From: a virus
Reading direction: 5' to 3' (one strand)
DNA: 32,053 nt
Virus record (IMG/VR): IMGVR_UViG_3300020472_000100
Coordinates: 1-32,053 of that record
This document shows positions 7,990-16,750 of this stretch, piece after piece. A model generated the notes under the pieces. That model saw only the letters and a program-made list of their open reading frames with translations, did no database searches and was not told the origin of the DNA. Each line of letters opens with the position of its first letter. Within the stretch, counting starts at the first letter, position 1. The translations under genes and the position numbers were made by a program.

Positions 7990-8727
7990 ATGGCATTTGT
8001 CGCAACACATACCAGCCGAATAACTATCGGCGACAGAGAATGGTCGGGTGATCTCACCAGTGTGGATTCATCCAGCAATGTTGATGTTATTGAAACATCA
8101 ACGCTTGCCGATACCAGTAAAACCTATATCGCAGGGCTTAATTCTGGCACTCTGCTCTGTAACGGTCTTACTGACAGCGCGAGTGCAAGCTCCGCGAACA
8201 GTCAATGGCAAGATCTTTATGCTATTCGAGGCGATTCAGATGGAGTTCCAGCAATAGTCGCTTTGGAAGGATTCACAGCTGATAAGAAAGTGTGGGTCGC
8301 TCAAGTCACGGAAACATCGTGGACAAATACTTCATCAGTTGCCGGAGCTGTCAGTTTCACATTGAACATGGAAACAACCGGCGATCACGGTCAAGGCGTA
8401 AGTTTGTTCGATCCTGGTACAGCTAAAACAGCAACAGCAACCGGAACGGTGGTGGACAATTCAGCTTCTACGAATACTGGAGCGGTTGCGAATCTTTGTG
8501 TCGTTACAGCATCGGGGACTTCCCCCACTTTGGATGCCGTCATTCAACACTCAGCTGACAATGTGAGCTATTCAACTCTTATCACTTACACTCAAGCGAC
8601 TGGCACAACTTCAGAACGTAAAACAGTCGCATCAGGCACAACAATCAACAGATATTTGAAAGTTGTCGCCACTATCGGAGGCACATCGCCTTCATTCAAT
8701 TTCGCAGTCGGGCTATCCCGACTCTAA
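7990..8727 (+). CDS. tail-tube-like protein with C-terminal extension
   Basis: A 245-residue protein opening MAFVATHTSRITIGD, then IETSTLADTSKTYIAGL, the usual pattern of siphovirus tail-tube subunits (a Thr/Ser-rich beta sandwich with a residue run like '...D.V..TSTLADT.K.YI.GL...'). Residues about 150-245 form an extra Thr/Ala/Ser-rich domain (TATGTVVDNSASTNTG to the end) that may be surface-exposed on the tail. A second, shorter tube-like protein follows at 8794, so one of the two may be a minor tube component or a decorated variant. Confidence 0.7.
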   Translation: MAFVATHTSRITIGDREWSGDLTSVDSSSNVDVIETSTLADTSKTYIAGLNSGTLLCNGLTDSASASSANSQWQDLYAIRGDSDGVPAIVALEGFTADKKVWVAQVTETSWTNTSSVAGAVSFTLNMETTGDHGQGVSLFDPGTAKTATATGTVVDNSASTNTGAVANLCVVTASGTSPTLDAVIQHSADNVSYSTLITYTQATGTTSERKTVASGTTINRYLKVVATIGGTSPSFNFAVGLSRL

Positions 8728-8793
8728 TTCGATCAGGCAACCGTCTGAAGCGAGGGACATTCAATAGCCCCCTAACATTTAGGAGAAATAATT

Positions 8794-9204
8794 ATGGCTT
8801 TCGTAGCTGGTAAAAACAGCGTATTCAAGTTGGATAACAGCGGTGGCTCGATAACCGACTTGAGCGCGTACATCACAGACGTATCAGTGGATTTCGGTGA
8901 CGATTCTGCTGAAACAACAGCGTATGGAAACAGTTCCAAGGATTACATTTTGACCTTGGCTGATGGTTCCATCAGTGTCACAGCGCTATTCGATGCGACT
9001 CTGCTCGCACATTTAGGAGCTGTCAGAGGCTCAAGCTCTACATTGAGCTATGAGTTTTATCCCGCAGGCACAACTGGAGGACTTCCGAAGATAAATGGGG
9101 AGTGTATGCTCACTTCAATGTCTCCTGGTTCTGCTGTTGGAGGCACAGCAACTCTGAACTTCGCTCTGCAATGCACAGGAGATCAAACAATCGGAACCGC
9201 CTGA
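8794..9204 (+). CDS. second tail-tube-like protein (major tail protein candidate)
   Basis: A 136-residue protein opening MAFVAGKNSVFKLDNSGG, with VDFGDDSAETTAYGNSSKDYI, again a tail-tube pattern. It shares the first five residues and general fold signature with the 7990 gene but is shorter. A strong AGGAG lies near 8781 and a 66-nt gap precedes it, unlike the overlapping neighbours, so it may be translated strongly. Length suits a phage tail-tube core, so this is my favoured major tail protein. Confidence 0.7.
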   Translation: MAFVAGKNSVFKLDNSGGSITDLSAYITDVSVDFGDDSAETTAYGNSSKDYILTLADGSISVTALFDATLLAHLGAVRGSSSTLSYEFYPAGTTGGLPKINGECMLTSMSPGSAVGGTATLNFALQCTGDQTIGTA

Positions 9205-9207
9205 TAC

Positions 9208-9651
9208 ATGGCGACTCCCCCACCAATAAAAATTGATAATCTTCGATATTTGCTGAATCAGCTGAACAGATCAGCTGAGGGTCCCGAAATCAATCGGGCA
9301 TTCAAGGAATTGAACTTCAAAGCTGGTTCGATCATCGCGGATTCTGCGGCTCCTAAAGCCCCAAGGGGTGAAGGACCCGGAGCTGGAGCGTTGCAGAAGC
9401 GTTCAGTTTACAAGGTGAAACGTGATCGGCTGGAAGCCAAAGTTACGGTGGGAACGAAAAACTATTCTCAACGTAAAGGCACAGCTGGAAACGTTGGAGC
9501 GTATTCGGGAATTGTTCACTATGGAACCGGAAAAGGCTTACTCGGAAGAAAACGGAAGTGGCTATTCAATACTTTCGTCAATAAATACGAGCAAGTAACA
9601 AAGTTCTATGAAGAAGAAATACCCAAAATGATTCAAAAACTAATCTCATAA
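9208..9651 (+). CDS. HK97 gp10-like tail completion / neck protein
   Basis: A 147-residue protein. The helix LRYLLNQLNRSAEGPEINRAF, then IIADSAAPKAPRGEGPGAGALQKRSVY, a V-x-VGTKNY strand and YSGIVHYGTGKG resemble the HK97 gp10/neck family, where 'aP..tG.L..s......' and 'Y...vhyGt' are hallmarks. In most phages this gene lies before the tail-tube gene; here it follows. The Shine-Dalgarno is weak, and translation may be coupled to the tube gene 3 nt upstream. Confidence 0.65.
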   Translation: MATPPPIKIDNLRYLLNQLNRSAEGPEINRAFKELNFKAGSIIADSAAPKAPRGEGPGAGALQKRSVYKVKRDRLEAKVTVGTKNYSQRKGTAGNVGAYSGIVHYGTGKGLLGRKRKWLFNTFVNKYEQVTKFYEEEIPKMIQKLIS

Positions 9652-9660
9652 GGAGGGACT

Positions 9661-9933
9661 ATGGAAGAAGAATCAGGAGTGTTCGATATTGCTGAAATTG
9701 ATATTGACACTCTAAAAATTAGAGAAATTGAGGAGCTGGAGGAGATTGCAGGCGTGTCAGTTGACAGCTTGGATGATCCTGAAGCTCCAAAAGGCAAAGT
9801 GATGAGGGCTTTGGCTTACATAGTTAAGAAACGAGAGAATCCTGATTTCACTTTGGAGGATGCAGGGGAACTCGTCATCAAACCTGTAAGTGAATCTGAC
9901 CCAAAAGAGCTGAACGAGCAAACATCTTCCTAG
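9661..9933 (+). CDS. tail assembly chaperone G
   Basis: A 90-residue acidic protein (EEESGVFDIAEIDIDTLKIREIEELEE) that should coat the tape measure protein during tail assembly. It sits directly before the tape measure gene, with a strong GGAGGG. Near the 3' end the codons CCA AAA are preceded by C, giving a slippery CCCAAAA; the reading frame at -1 is open from there to 10055. About one tail chaperone in several would be made as the longer form. Confidence 0.85.
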   Translation: MEEESGVFDIAEIDIDTLKIREIEELEEIAGVSVDSLDDPEAPKGKVMRALAYIVKKRENPDFTLEDAGELVIKPVSESDPKELNEQTSS

Positions 9934-10055
9934 CGAGAGTTTTAATCGCTTCGAGGTACGGCTTGACGCTTGATGAAGTAATGAATCTCCAAGTGTGGCA
10001 ATGGGCGACACTTGTGACCCATCTTGAGGAGGAGGCGAAAGCGCAACGTGGCTAG
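9661..10055 (+). CDS. tail assembly chaperone G-T by -1 frameshift
   Basis: The extended product (about 131 residues) joins 82 codons of G to 49 codons in the -1 frame. After the slip at 9900-9906 the new frame reads RAERANIFLARVLIASRYG and continues to VMNLQVWQWATLVTHLEEEA before TAG at 10053. The Leu/Trp-rich segment followed by an acidic tail is typical of the T part in siphoviruses. The -1 frame has no independent start with a good ribosome binding site, so frameshifting is the likely way to express it. The segment is translated together with the tape measure start at 10048. Confidence 0.8.
9900..9906 (+). promoter_or_regulatory. programmed -1 frameshift slippery heptamer CCCAAAA
   Basis: The heptamer has the X XXY YYZ form (C CCA AAA in the G frame), so both tRNAs can re-pair after a one-base back-slip. 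The G-frame stop lies at 9931-9933. I have not established a downstream stimulatory structure. Confidence 0.8.
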
Positions 10056-12156
10056 TGGAAATAGACCAGTTCTCGTAAGGATTGCTGGTGACACAACTCT
10101 TTTCAAGAAATCAATCAAAGGCGTTAAAGGTTCCCTTACTGGTTTAGGCAAAACAGCCAAACTTGCGGGAGCTGGAATAGTCGCTGGACTTGCAGGCGCT
10201 ACAGCTGGAATCGTCAAAATGGGAGGAACTTTCGAGTCAGTCGAAAGAACCCTTCGAGTGGGTACTGGTGCAACCGGATCCGCTCTTGAGGATTTGAAAG
10301 ACATCACCAAGTCTTTGGCGAAAACAGTACCTTCAGATTTCAAAGAAATCGGAACAGCTGTTGCTGATATAAACACTCGTCTTGGATTAGGTGGGAAAGA
10401 GCTTGAGAGTTTCTCTGAGCAAATGTTGAATCTTTCCAGAATCACTGGGACTGATTTACAGGGGAACATCAAATCCGCCACAAGGGTTTTGGGCGACTGG
10501 GGTGATATGGCTGGAACCGCTGAATCTGCGGCTGACACGCTTTTCACTGTGGCTCAAATGACAGGAATTGAATTTTCAAAACTGTCGAATGACCTTGTGA
10601 CCTATGGTGCGCCTTTGAGACAAGTCGGGTTTGAGTTTGAAGAAGCCGCATTGCTTATCGGTAAGTTTGAAAAAGAAGGTGTGAACGCCGAGCTGGTTCT
10701 TGGTTCTTTACGTCAGGCATTGGGCAAAATGGCGCGTGAAGGCGAGCCAGCGATTGAAACATTCAGACGAACAACAGACGCGATCAAAAATGCTGGTGAT
10801 GCTTCTACAGCTAACCGCCTCGCCCTAGAATTGTTCGGGGCTAGGGCTGGACCCGACATGGCGGCGGCAATTCGAGAAGGTCGATTTGAGCTGGATGATT
10901 ACTTCAAGAGTTTGGATTCAGGTGGCGACACCATAAATGCGGCTACTAAAGAAACAGAAACACTCTCCGAGAGAATGACCCTGTTGAAAAACCGTGTGAT
11001 GATGACCTTGGCTCCTGTTGTTGAACGTGCTTTCGATGCAATCAGTCGGGCTTTCAGAAAATTAGAACCAATCGTGATGGATTTGGTTCAAAGAGTAAAA
11101 GATTTCACAGAGACAGAACGCTTTCAGCAGATTAAAAGAATCGCGACTGAAGCGATTGAAACAATCAAAAATGCGATCTCTAAAATCACAGAAAAATTCA
11201 GAGAGTTCATCAAAGAAAATCCAAAAGCGGCTTTTGCGGCTTTAGCTGTAGTAATCGGAACGGTACTTCTTGGAGCTATCATCGCGGTTGTTGGTGCTTT
11301 AGGCGCTCTGTTGTCTCCAGTGGTTCTAGTCGTTGGCGCTTTAGCTGGCTTGGCAGCCGGAGCAGTTTATTTATACGAGCGATTTGACATAGTGAAGGAC
11401 ACCGTTGATGGCTTCGCTTCGTTTTTCAAAGATGTCGTTTATCCGATAGTTAAAACCACAGCTGGACTGATCGTTGATGCCTTTGAATTGATTTTTAACA
11501 CAGTTAAAACAGTTGTATCAGGGATTAAAGCTCTGTTTGAGCTGGACTTGAAAGAAGCTCTCACCGATATGGTCACCGCCATACCTGGATTGTTGAACAG
11601 TTTGTTTTCCACGATCATGGATGTCATCAAGGGCATAGGTAAAAGAATCGCTGGTTGGATCATTGACGGTATAAAAGCGACTATCAGTGACATTGATCTT
11701 GGAGATATTTTCGGAGGGATACTCGATGGGGTTGGGGGTCTACTCGGCAAGATTCCAACGCCTTGGAGTGGTTCGCGTAGAAGCAAATATGACAGCAGGG
11801 GGGACAATTTCGATATTGGTTCCAACAGAGGCGGTATAGCTTCTCAGCTTGACCTGTCTCCTAACTCAATGGGTTGGTTCCAAAATCCTGAGACAATCAT
11901 GCACTTTCAAAAACACGGCATGATGGATGTGTTCAGAAAACTCCAGTCTGCTGGAAACGTAGGCGGACTCAGCGATGTCATACACATGCAACAAGGAACT
12001 GGTGGATACGGAAAACTTACGAATGACCAAATCAGGGTTGCTGTAAACATTGAAGGAAGTCTCATCGGTTCAATGCCCGCAGATGTTATTGAAGAAGTCA
12101 GAGTTGGGCTTATTGAAGCTCAGAACTCAGGCAAACAACTTGTCGTTGCTCAGTAA
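10048..12156 (+). CDS. tape measure protein
   Basis: A 702-residue protein that sets tail length and is ejected with DNA. The N-terminal part has FKKSIKGVKGSLTGLGKTAKLAG and the tape-measure domain with TVAQMTGIEFSKLSNDLVTYGAPLRQVGF. Residues about 385-440 hold long hydrophobic segments (AALAVVIGTVLLGAIIAVVG and beyond), as usual. At about 0.15 nm per residue the tail would be about 105 nm long. I chose GTG at 10048 (AGGAGGAGG at 10027-10035); an in-frame TTG at 10024 would place the start inside the ribosome binding site. Its stop overlaps the next ATG (TAATG). Confidence 0.9.
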   Translation: MASGNRPVLVRIAGDTTLFKKSIKGVKGSLTGLGKTAKLAGAGIVAGLAGATAGIVKMGGTFESVERTLRVGTGATGSALEDLKDITKSLAKTVPSDFKEIGTAVADINTRLGLGGKELESFSEQMLNLSRITGTDLQGNIKSATRVLGDWGDMAGTAESAADTLFTVAQMTGIEFSKLSNDLVTYGAPLRQVGFEFEEAALLIGKFEKEGVNAELVLGSLRQALGKMAREGEPAIETFRRTTDAIKNAGDASTANRLALELFGARAGPDMAAAIREGRFELDDYFKSLDSGGDTINAATKETETLSERMTLLKNRVMMTLAPVVERAFDAISRAFRKLEPIVMDLVQRVKDFTETERFQQIKRIATEAIETIKNAISKITEKFREFIKENPKAAFAALAVVIGTVLLGAIIAVVGALGALLSPVVLVVGALAGLAAGAVYLYERFDIVKDTVDGFASFFKDVVYPIVKTTAGLIVDAFELIFNTVKTVVSGIKALFELDLKEALTDMVTAIPGLLNSLFSTIMDVIKGIGKRIAGWIIDGIKATISDIDLGDIFGGILDGVGGLLGKIPTPWSGSRRSKYDSRGDNFDIGSNRGGIASQLDLSPNSMGWFQNPETIMHFQKHGMMDVFRKLQSAGNVGGLSDVIHMQQGTGGYGKLTNDQIRVAVNIEGSLIGSMPADVIEEVRVGLIEAQNSGKQLVVAQ

Positions 12157-13382
12157 TGCCAGCTCCAAGCGTTGAAGTCACAATCAGGTTCTCAGGCGGT
12201 CCATCTTTCGGAACGACACTTGTTCTTGGTGATGCTTTAGGAAAACTCGGTGAATCCGTTCTCGGAACATCATCAAATCTTCCAATAGATTTTTCAAACA
12301 AGACTCGAAAAGTGGTAATCAGACGAGGAAGAACAAGAGTTCTCGACAAATTTGAATCCGGGTCCTGTTCTTTGGAGCTAGTCGACACAGATGGAGCTTT
12401 CGATCCGACAGGTGGTAGCTATGACATCAAACCGCTCCATCAGGTACGTGTATCAGCAACACATGGAGGGACAGAACGGTTCCTGTTTTCGGGATACATA
12501 GTTTCATGGACATACAATTTCCGAAAAGGCGCAAAAGCGGCTTGGCTGAATTTGGAGTGCATGGATGGATTCAGGCTTTTGAATCTTGCGAAGTTCACTT
12601 CACTCGCTAGTGGTACAGCTGGTCAAACAACTGGAACCAGGATGGGCGAAGTTTTAGATGCAATCAACTTCCCTTCCACTCAACGAGACATTGATACTGG
12701 CGACACAACAGTTCAAGCTGATGATGGAACAGAAAGAACAGCTCTTGATGCTGTCCAACTGCTTTCAGAGACAGAACTTGGTGGCGTTTACATGACCGGC
12801 GAAGGTGATGTGAAGTTCGTTTCGAGATCAGAAGCGATTAAAGCTCTTGACGGATCGCCAACAGTTTTTGATGATGATGGAACTGACATCGCTTACGAAG
12901 GGGTAGCTCTCCAAATTGATGAGAGACTCCTGAGAAACAAAATCAGCGTCACCAGGAGTGGTGGTTCTGTTCAAACAGTTTCCGATGCGACCAGCATCAC
13001 GAATTATTTTGAACGAAACATGACACGGACAGGGCTTCTGATGCAGACCAACGCTGACGCTCTTTCTCAAGCGAATGCAATTTTGTCCGCTAGAAAAGAT
13101 CCTGATTTGAGAGTTCAACAGCTGACGATTGATGCAACAGCTGACAACTCCGCGAGAATTTCTGCGGCTTTAGATTTAGATTTTTATTCCCCTATTACCG
13201 TCAATCGTTCTTACCCGAATGGGACCCGGACAACAAAAACTTTGACCGTTCAAGGGGTGCAACACACGATCACGCCGTCTATTTTTAAGACGACATTCAC
13301 AACAACAGAGCCTTTGGTTGCAGGATTCATTCTTGGTTCCTCACTCAATGGCGTTTTGGGAACTTCGGTTCTCGCTTATTAG
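12156..13382 (+). CDS. minor tail protein (distal tail / baseplate component)
   Basis: A 408-residue protein directly after the tape measure, where distal-tail and hub proteins are encoded. The segment TRKVVIRRGRTRVLDKFESGSCSLELVDTDGAFDPTGG is a pattern I recognise from actinophage minor tail proteins (rgr...l..f.aGt..v.l.n.dr.fdP). The rest is beta-rich, with VYMTGEGDVKFVSRSEA and a C-terminal region ending in VLGTSVLAY. It starts by TAATG overlap. It probably combines tail-tip and hub roles, since no separate large hub gene is present. Confidence 0.75.
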   Translation: MPAPSVEVTIRFSGGPSFGTTLVLGDALGKLGESVLGTSSNLPIDFSNKTRKVVIRRGRTRVLDKFESGSCSLELVDTDGAFDPTGGSYDIKPLHQVRVSATHGGTERFLFSGYIVSWTYNFRKGAKAAWLNLECMDGFRLLNLAKFTSLASGTAGQTTGTRMGEVLDAINFPSTQRDIDTGDTTVQADDGTERTALDAVQLLSETELGGVYMTGEGDVKFVSRSEAIKALDGSPTVFDDDGTDIAYEGVALQIDERLLRNKISVTRSGGSVQTVSDATSITNYFERNMTRTGLLMQTNADALSQANAILSARKDPDLRVQQLTIDATADNSARISAALDLDFYSPITVNRSYPNGTRTTKTLTVQGVQHTITPSIFKTTFTTTEPLVAGFILGSSLNGVLGTSVLAY

Positions 13383-13390
13383 GAGGAAAC

Positions 13391-14113
13391 ATGGCTGGAG
13401 CCGGTTTTAAGACATTCACAGATGGCTCGGTGCTTACCGCCGCAGAAGTCAACACATATCTGATGCAACAAACCATCATGGCTTTCGCAGATGCGACAGC
13501 TAGAGATGCGGCTATCTCAAGTCCGTCAGAAGGTATGTTTGTTTATCTGACAGGAAGCAACGCTCTCCAGTTTTATGACGGAAGCTCTTGGACAGCTACT
13601 TCACTAACCGCCGATATTACCGCTGTGACGACATCAGCCACATCAGGCTTGGCGGGTGGAGGAAATTCAGGAGACATAGCGTTGACGGTTGATACGGATG
13701 CAAAAGGCGACCTGATAGTTGGTACTGGAGCTGATGCGGCGACAAAGCTGACAGTCGGTTCTAATACTCAGGTTCTTACAGCAGACAGCTCGACAGCATC
13801 AGGGTTGGCTTGGGCGGCGGCGGCGACTGGTGATGTGACTGGAGTAACGGCTGGAACGAACATTGATGTAACAAATCCAACTGGACCCACTCCAACAGTC
13901 GATCTTGCGATTGATGCGGCTGTTGATGTCGGTTCTGACGGTTCAGGAGTAGACGTAAGTTTTCACAGCACCACAAGCGGAGATTTAGCGCTTTGGGATG
14001 CAAGTGAAAAATCAATGGTGTTTACAGATTCAACAATAAGTCTTAATGGAGCGCCAGCAAGCTCTTGGACAGACGCAAACATTGTCCTTGCTGGGCAAAT
14101 ATTCGGAAGCTAG
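13391..14113 (+). CDS. minor tail / fibre protein
   Basis: A 240-residue protein. MAGAGFKTFTDGSVLTAAEVNTYLMQQTIMAFADATARDAAI is a widespread N-terminal tail module in phage fibre proteins, in which 'F..G..LtA.dvN.yl..Q.v..F' attaches to the baseplate. The remainder is Thr/Ala/Gly-rich, with DGSSWTATS and repeats of TAGTNIDVTNPTG-like strands, suggesting a beta-structured fibre shaft. AGGAGG precedes the start. A host-binding role is inferred. Confidence 0.7.
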   Translation: MAGAGFKTFTDGSVLTAAEVNTYLMQQTIMAFADATARDAAISSPSEGMFVYLTGSNALQFYDGSSWTATSLTADITAVTTSATSGLAGGGNSGDIALTVDTDAKGDLIVGTGADAATKLTVGSNTQVLTADSSTASGLAWAAAATGDVTGVTAGTNIDVTNPTGPTPTVDLAIDAAVDVGSDGSGVDVSFHSTTSGDLALWDASEKSMVFTDSTISLNGAPASSWTDANIVLAGQIFGS

Positions 14114-14122
14114 GAGGCTTCA

Positions 14123-14479
14123 ATGGCAACATTTTCCAAACAAAAACTATCAGGAAGCACTAACGGCAAAAATGTCAAAGTGGTTGCTACTGCAACAGCA
14201 GGAACAACAATTCATACGGCTCCGGCTACTACAGGAGACAACTGGGATGAGGTTTGGCTTTACGCTTGCAACACAGACGCAAGTGATGTGAAGCTAACCA
14301 TCGAATACGGTGGCACAACTTCCCCTGATGACCTTACCGAAGTCACTATTTCCGCTGAATCAGGATGGACACTTGTGATACCAGGATTGCTTTTGCAGAA
14401 CAGCTTGGTGATAAAAGCCTTCGCCGCAACAGCGAACGTCATCGAAGTCAACGGTTACGTCAATCGAATAACCGCCTAG
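14123..14479 (+). CDS. small virion structural protein (putative)
   Basis: A 118-residue, Thr/Ala/Val-rich protein lying between two fibre genes, with an AGGAGG ribosome binding site. KVVATATAGTTIHTAPATTGD and DVKLTIEYGGTTSPDDLTEVTI resemble a single beta-sandwich domain as found in phage fibre-tip or decoration proteins. No signal peptide or catalytic residues are evident. The structural role is inferred from composition and neighbours. Confidence 0.6.
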   Translation: MATFSKQKLSGSTNGKNVKVVATATAGTTIHTAPATTGDNWDEVWLYACNTDASDVKLTIEYGGTTSPDDLTEVTISAESGWTLVIPGLLLQNSLVIKAFAATANVIEVNGYVNRITA

Positions 14480-14491
14480 GAGGGATAGTAA

Positions 14492-15595
14492 ATGCCTGAC
14501 ATAAAAAAGTATTTCCCAAATTCTAAAGTAACCGACTGGACTGGTGGCTCTTTCGGAGCTGGTGGTGGCGGTATCGAATTTTATGGCGAAGGAGGGAATG
14601 TCAACATATACGAGGATCCTTCGGGACAGATGTGGTTCTCGCATGAGATAACTGCAACTGGCAATTTTGAAATCAAAAAAGGCTCAGGAAATATCGACTA
14701 CATGGTTGTAGGCGGTGGCGGTGGTGGTGGCTGGTCAGCCCCAGCACCTACCCCTTACGGAACTTCTGGCGGTGGGGGCGCTGGTGGTGGCGGTTACGGC
14801 GTATGGACAGATGAGCCGGTTTCAGTAACAGGAGGACCCGGTGGGAACGGTATTTATCCGATAGTTATTGGAGCTGGAGGAACTTCAACACCCCCGACTT
14901 ATTCACTCAAGGGAAATGACACGACTGCTTTCGGTAACACAAGAAACGGTGGAGGTGTCGGAGCTACAGCCCCAACAGCTAATTCAGGGACTCCGTACTA
15001 TTCGATAGGTGGACCCGGTGCGAGTGGCGGTGGAGGCGTGGGTAATCAATGGGGTTGGTCGCCTTCTCCTGTTTACTCTGCGGCTGGAACTGGGAACGAC
15101 CCACCAACGACTCCATCTCAAGGAAATCCAGGAGGCTTAGGAGCTTTGGCATACGGCACGTATGGTCGCGGAGTTGCTGGCGGTGGTGGCGGTGGCGCTG
15201 GTGGCGCTGGTTCAGTTGGAACAGCGTCAACTTCTTGGCCGACACAACCTACGTATAACGGAAATTATGGTTGGTCGCATGGAGGAACTGGTGGCGCTGG
15301 AGCGGCGAATGATTACAAAACTGGTTCTAATCTTTATTACGCAGGCGGCGGTGGTGGAGGAGCTGGGCAACAGTTAAACGCCTATCCAGCCCCTTATTCA
15401 GGGCAAGGACTTGGACAAGGCGGTGGCGGTTACGGCATGAGTAGTGGTTCTAACCCTGCCGATCCTTACAGTCCACCTCCACAATTACCTGTCGCTCATG
15501 GAACTGCAAATACTGGAGGCGGTGGCGGTGGCGGTCTAGGCTCGACAACTGGAAACGGCGGTTCGGGTGTGGTCATCATCAGGTACAAGGTTTAA
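14492..15595 (+). CDS. glycine-rich tail fibre / adhesin
   Basis: A 367-residue protein. Residues about 1-75 form the entry domain (WFSHEITATGNFEIKKGSGNIDYMVVGGG), then a very Gly-rich region with blocks such as GGGGAGGGGYGVW, many GGPG and GGTGGAG units, and the common C-terminal GSGVVIIRYKV strand. This is the glycine-rich domain of fibre tips, which can pack as polyglycine helices. The region is also Pro/Tyr-rich. Two genes downstream are 2OG/Fe(II) oxygenases, so hydroxylation of this protein is possible. Repeated GGT-like codons make this gene GC-richer than its neighbours. Confidence 0.8.
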   Translation: MPDIKKYFPNSKVTDWTGGSFGAGGGGIEFYGEGGNVNIYEDPSGQMWFSHEITATGNFEIKKGSGNIDYMVVGGGGGGGWSAPAPTPYGTSGGGGAGGGGYGVWTDEPVSVTGGPGGNGIYPIVIGAGGTSTPPTYSLKGNDTTAFGNTRNGGGVGATAPTANSGTPYYSIGGPGASGGGGVGNQWGWSPSPVYSAAGTGNDPPTTPSQGNPGGLGALAYGTYGRGVAGGGGGGAGGAGSVGTASTSWPTQPTYNGNYGWSHGGTGGAGAANDYKTGSNLYYAGGGGGGAGQQLNAYPAPYSGQGLGQGGGGYGMSSGSNPADPYSPPPQLPVAHGTANTGGGGGGGLGSTTGNGGSGVVIIRYKV

Positions 15596-15603
15596 GGAGA
15601 AGA

Positions 15604-16137
15604 ATGGCACATTTCGCTGAAATAGGAAAAGACAACATTGTCATTCGAGTGGTCGTAGTCGATGACCAACAACTTCGTGATGAAGAAAACAGAGAAGATG
15701 AAGCTCTCGGCAAAGCCTACTTGGAGGCACAACTCGGAGGGACTTGGGTTCAGACTTCATACAACAACAAGTTCCGTGTCAGATTCGCTGGCATGGGAAT
15801 GGTTTGGGATGAAGCTAGGAACGCTTTTTATTTACCCTCGCCGTTCAAGTCTTGGGTTTTCAATGAGGAGACTTGCGATTTTGAAGCCCCAACAGCTCTC
15901 CCCGAAGATGCCACACTCGGTAGAAGTTACGAGTGGAACGAAAAGAAGAAGCAATGGGAAGAAGATGTGCAACCACCTTCGTGGAGCTGGGATGCAGATT
16001 TCTCTTTCACCGACCCTGAAACTGGAGAAACGGTGAACGATCCTCGTTATCGGCCACCTGTTGAGCGACCTGTTGACGACAACGATTATGACTGGGATGA
16101 AGAAACAACGAGCTGGGTTGTAAGACCGAGCGAATAA
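15604..16137 (+). CDS. aquatic-phage tail-region protein (MAHFAEI family)
   Basis: A 177-residue acidic protein. MAHFAEIGKDNIVIRVVVVDDQQL, LGGTWVQTSYNNKFRVRFAGMGMVWD and PFKSWVFNEETCDFEAP match a protein I know from cyanophages and other aquatic phages, usually encoded near tail fibres or oxygenases. The C-terminus has W-rich repeats (YEWNEKKKQWEED, YDWDEETTSWVV). Function is unknown; a structural or tail-associated role is usual. The ribosome binding site AAGGAG is present. Confidence 0.7.
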   Translation: MAHFAEIGKDNIVIRVVVVDDQQLRDEENREDEALGKAYLEAQLGGTWVQTSYNNKFRVRFAGMGMVWDEARNAFYLPSPFKSWVFNEETCDFEAPTALPEDATLGRSYEWNEKKKQWEEDVQPPSWSWDADFSFTDPETGETVNDPRYRPPVERPVDDNDYDWDEETTSWVVRPSE

Positions 16138-16156
16138 ACAAAACAAGGAGGGACAA

Positions 16157-16750
16157 ATGCTGGAACCGAAATGGTTAGATCAAGCTATTTGCCAATATGA
16201 AATGCCCGACTCTCAAGAGTTGTGTGCCGAAATAATAGAAAGGCTTAAACCATCAACTAGATGGATTAAATCTGAAACAACAGGCGGGATGCAACCCTAT
16301 TCGAGGGAATCTGATCAGATGCCTTTTCAAGAATACAGCCCAGCTGTAGAGCATGAGCCTGTTCTTGCTTTCGCGCAACAAAGCCTTCATCATTATTTGG
16401 AGCAACTCCCTGATGCAAAAAATCAGCCTCCTTTTGGTTTAGTGGAGGGATACAACATTCTCCGATACCAAGGGGATGGCAAACACGGTTATCACGCTGT
16501 TCATTCTGATTTCGGGTATCCGAGTCTTGTTCACAGGCATTTGACTTTCACGATGTATTTGTCAGACATTGACGAAGGTGGAGAGATTGAATTTCCGACT
16601 CAAGGCGTGATGGTTAAACCGAGAGCTGGGAGAGCTTTAATCTTCCCAGCCTTTTGGCTTTACTCTCATCGTTCATTGCCTCATCGGACTGGTGAGGAGC
16701 GATACGTTTTCAACATTTTTTATGGTTTCCAAAACCAGGAGGTCGCTTAA
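16157..16750 (+). CDS. 2-oxoglutarate/Fe(II) oxygenase, prolyl 4-hydroxylase-like
   Basis: A 197-residue dioxygenase coupling 2-oxoglutarate decarboxylation to hydroxylation of a protein or other substrate. The Fe(II) triad is His116 and Asp118 (YHAVHSDFG) and His171 (YSHRSLPHRTG). Arg182 (EERYVFNIF) is placed to bind 2OG. The strand LTFTMYLSDIDEGGEIEFP is a family hallmark. The start has GGAGGG and overlaps the next oxygenase by TAATG, implying joint expression. The substrate is unknown; the neighbouring Gly/Pro-rich fibre is a candidate. Confidence 0.85.
   Translation: MLEPKWLDQAICQYEMPDSQELCAEIIERLKPSTRWIKSETTGGMQPYSRESDQMPFQEYSPAVEHEPVLAFAQQSLHHYLEQLPDAKNQPPFGLVEGYNILRYQGDGKHGYHAVHSDFGYPSLVHRHLTFTMYLSDIDEGGEIEFPTQGVMVKPRAGRALIFPAFWLYSHRSLPHRTGEERYVFNIFYGFQNQEVA

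Noticed and set aside
9942-10547. 201-codon minus-strand ORF over the chaperone/tape measure junction
   Set aside because: Lies opposite two well supported genes, with composition explained by the complementary strand.
11439-11825. 128-codon minus-strand ORF inside the tape measure gene
   Set aside because: A shadow of the strongly supported tape measure frame; no ribosome binding site and no neighbours on that strand.
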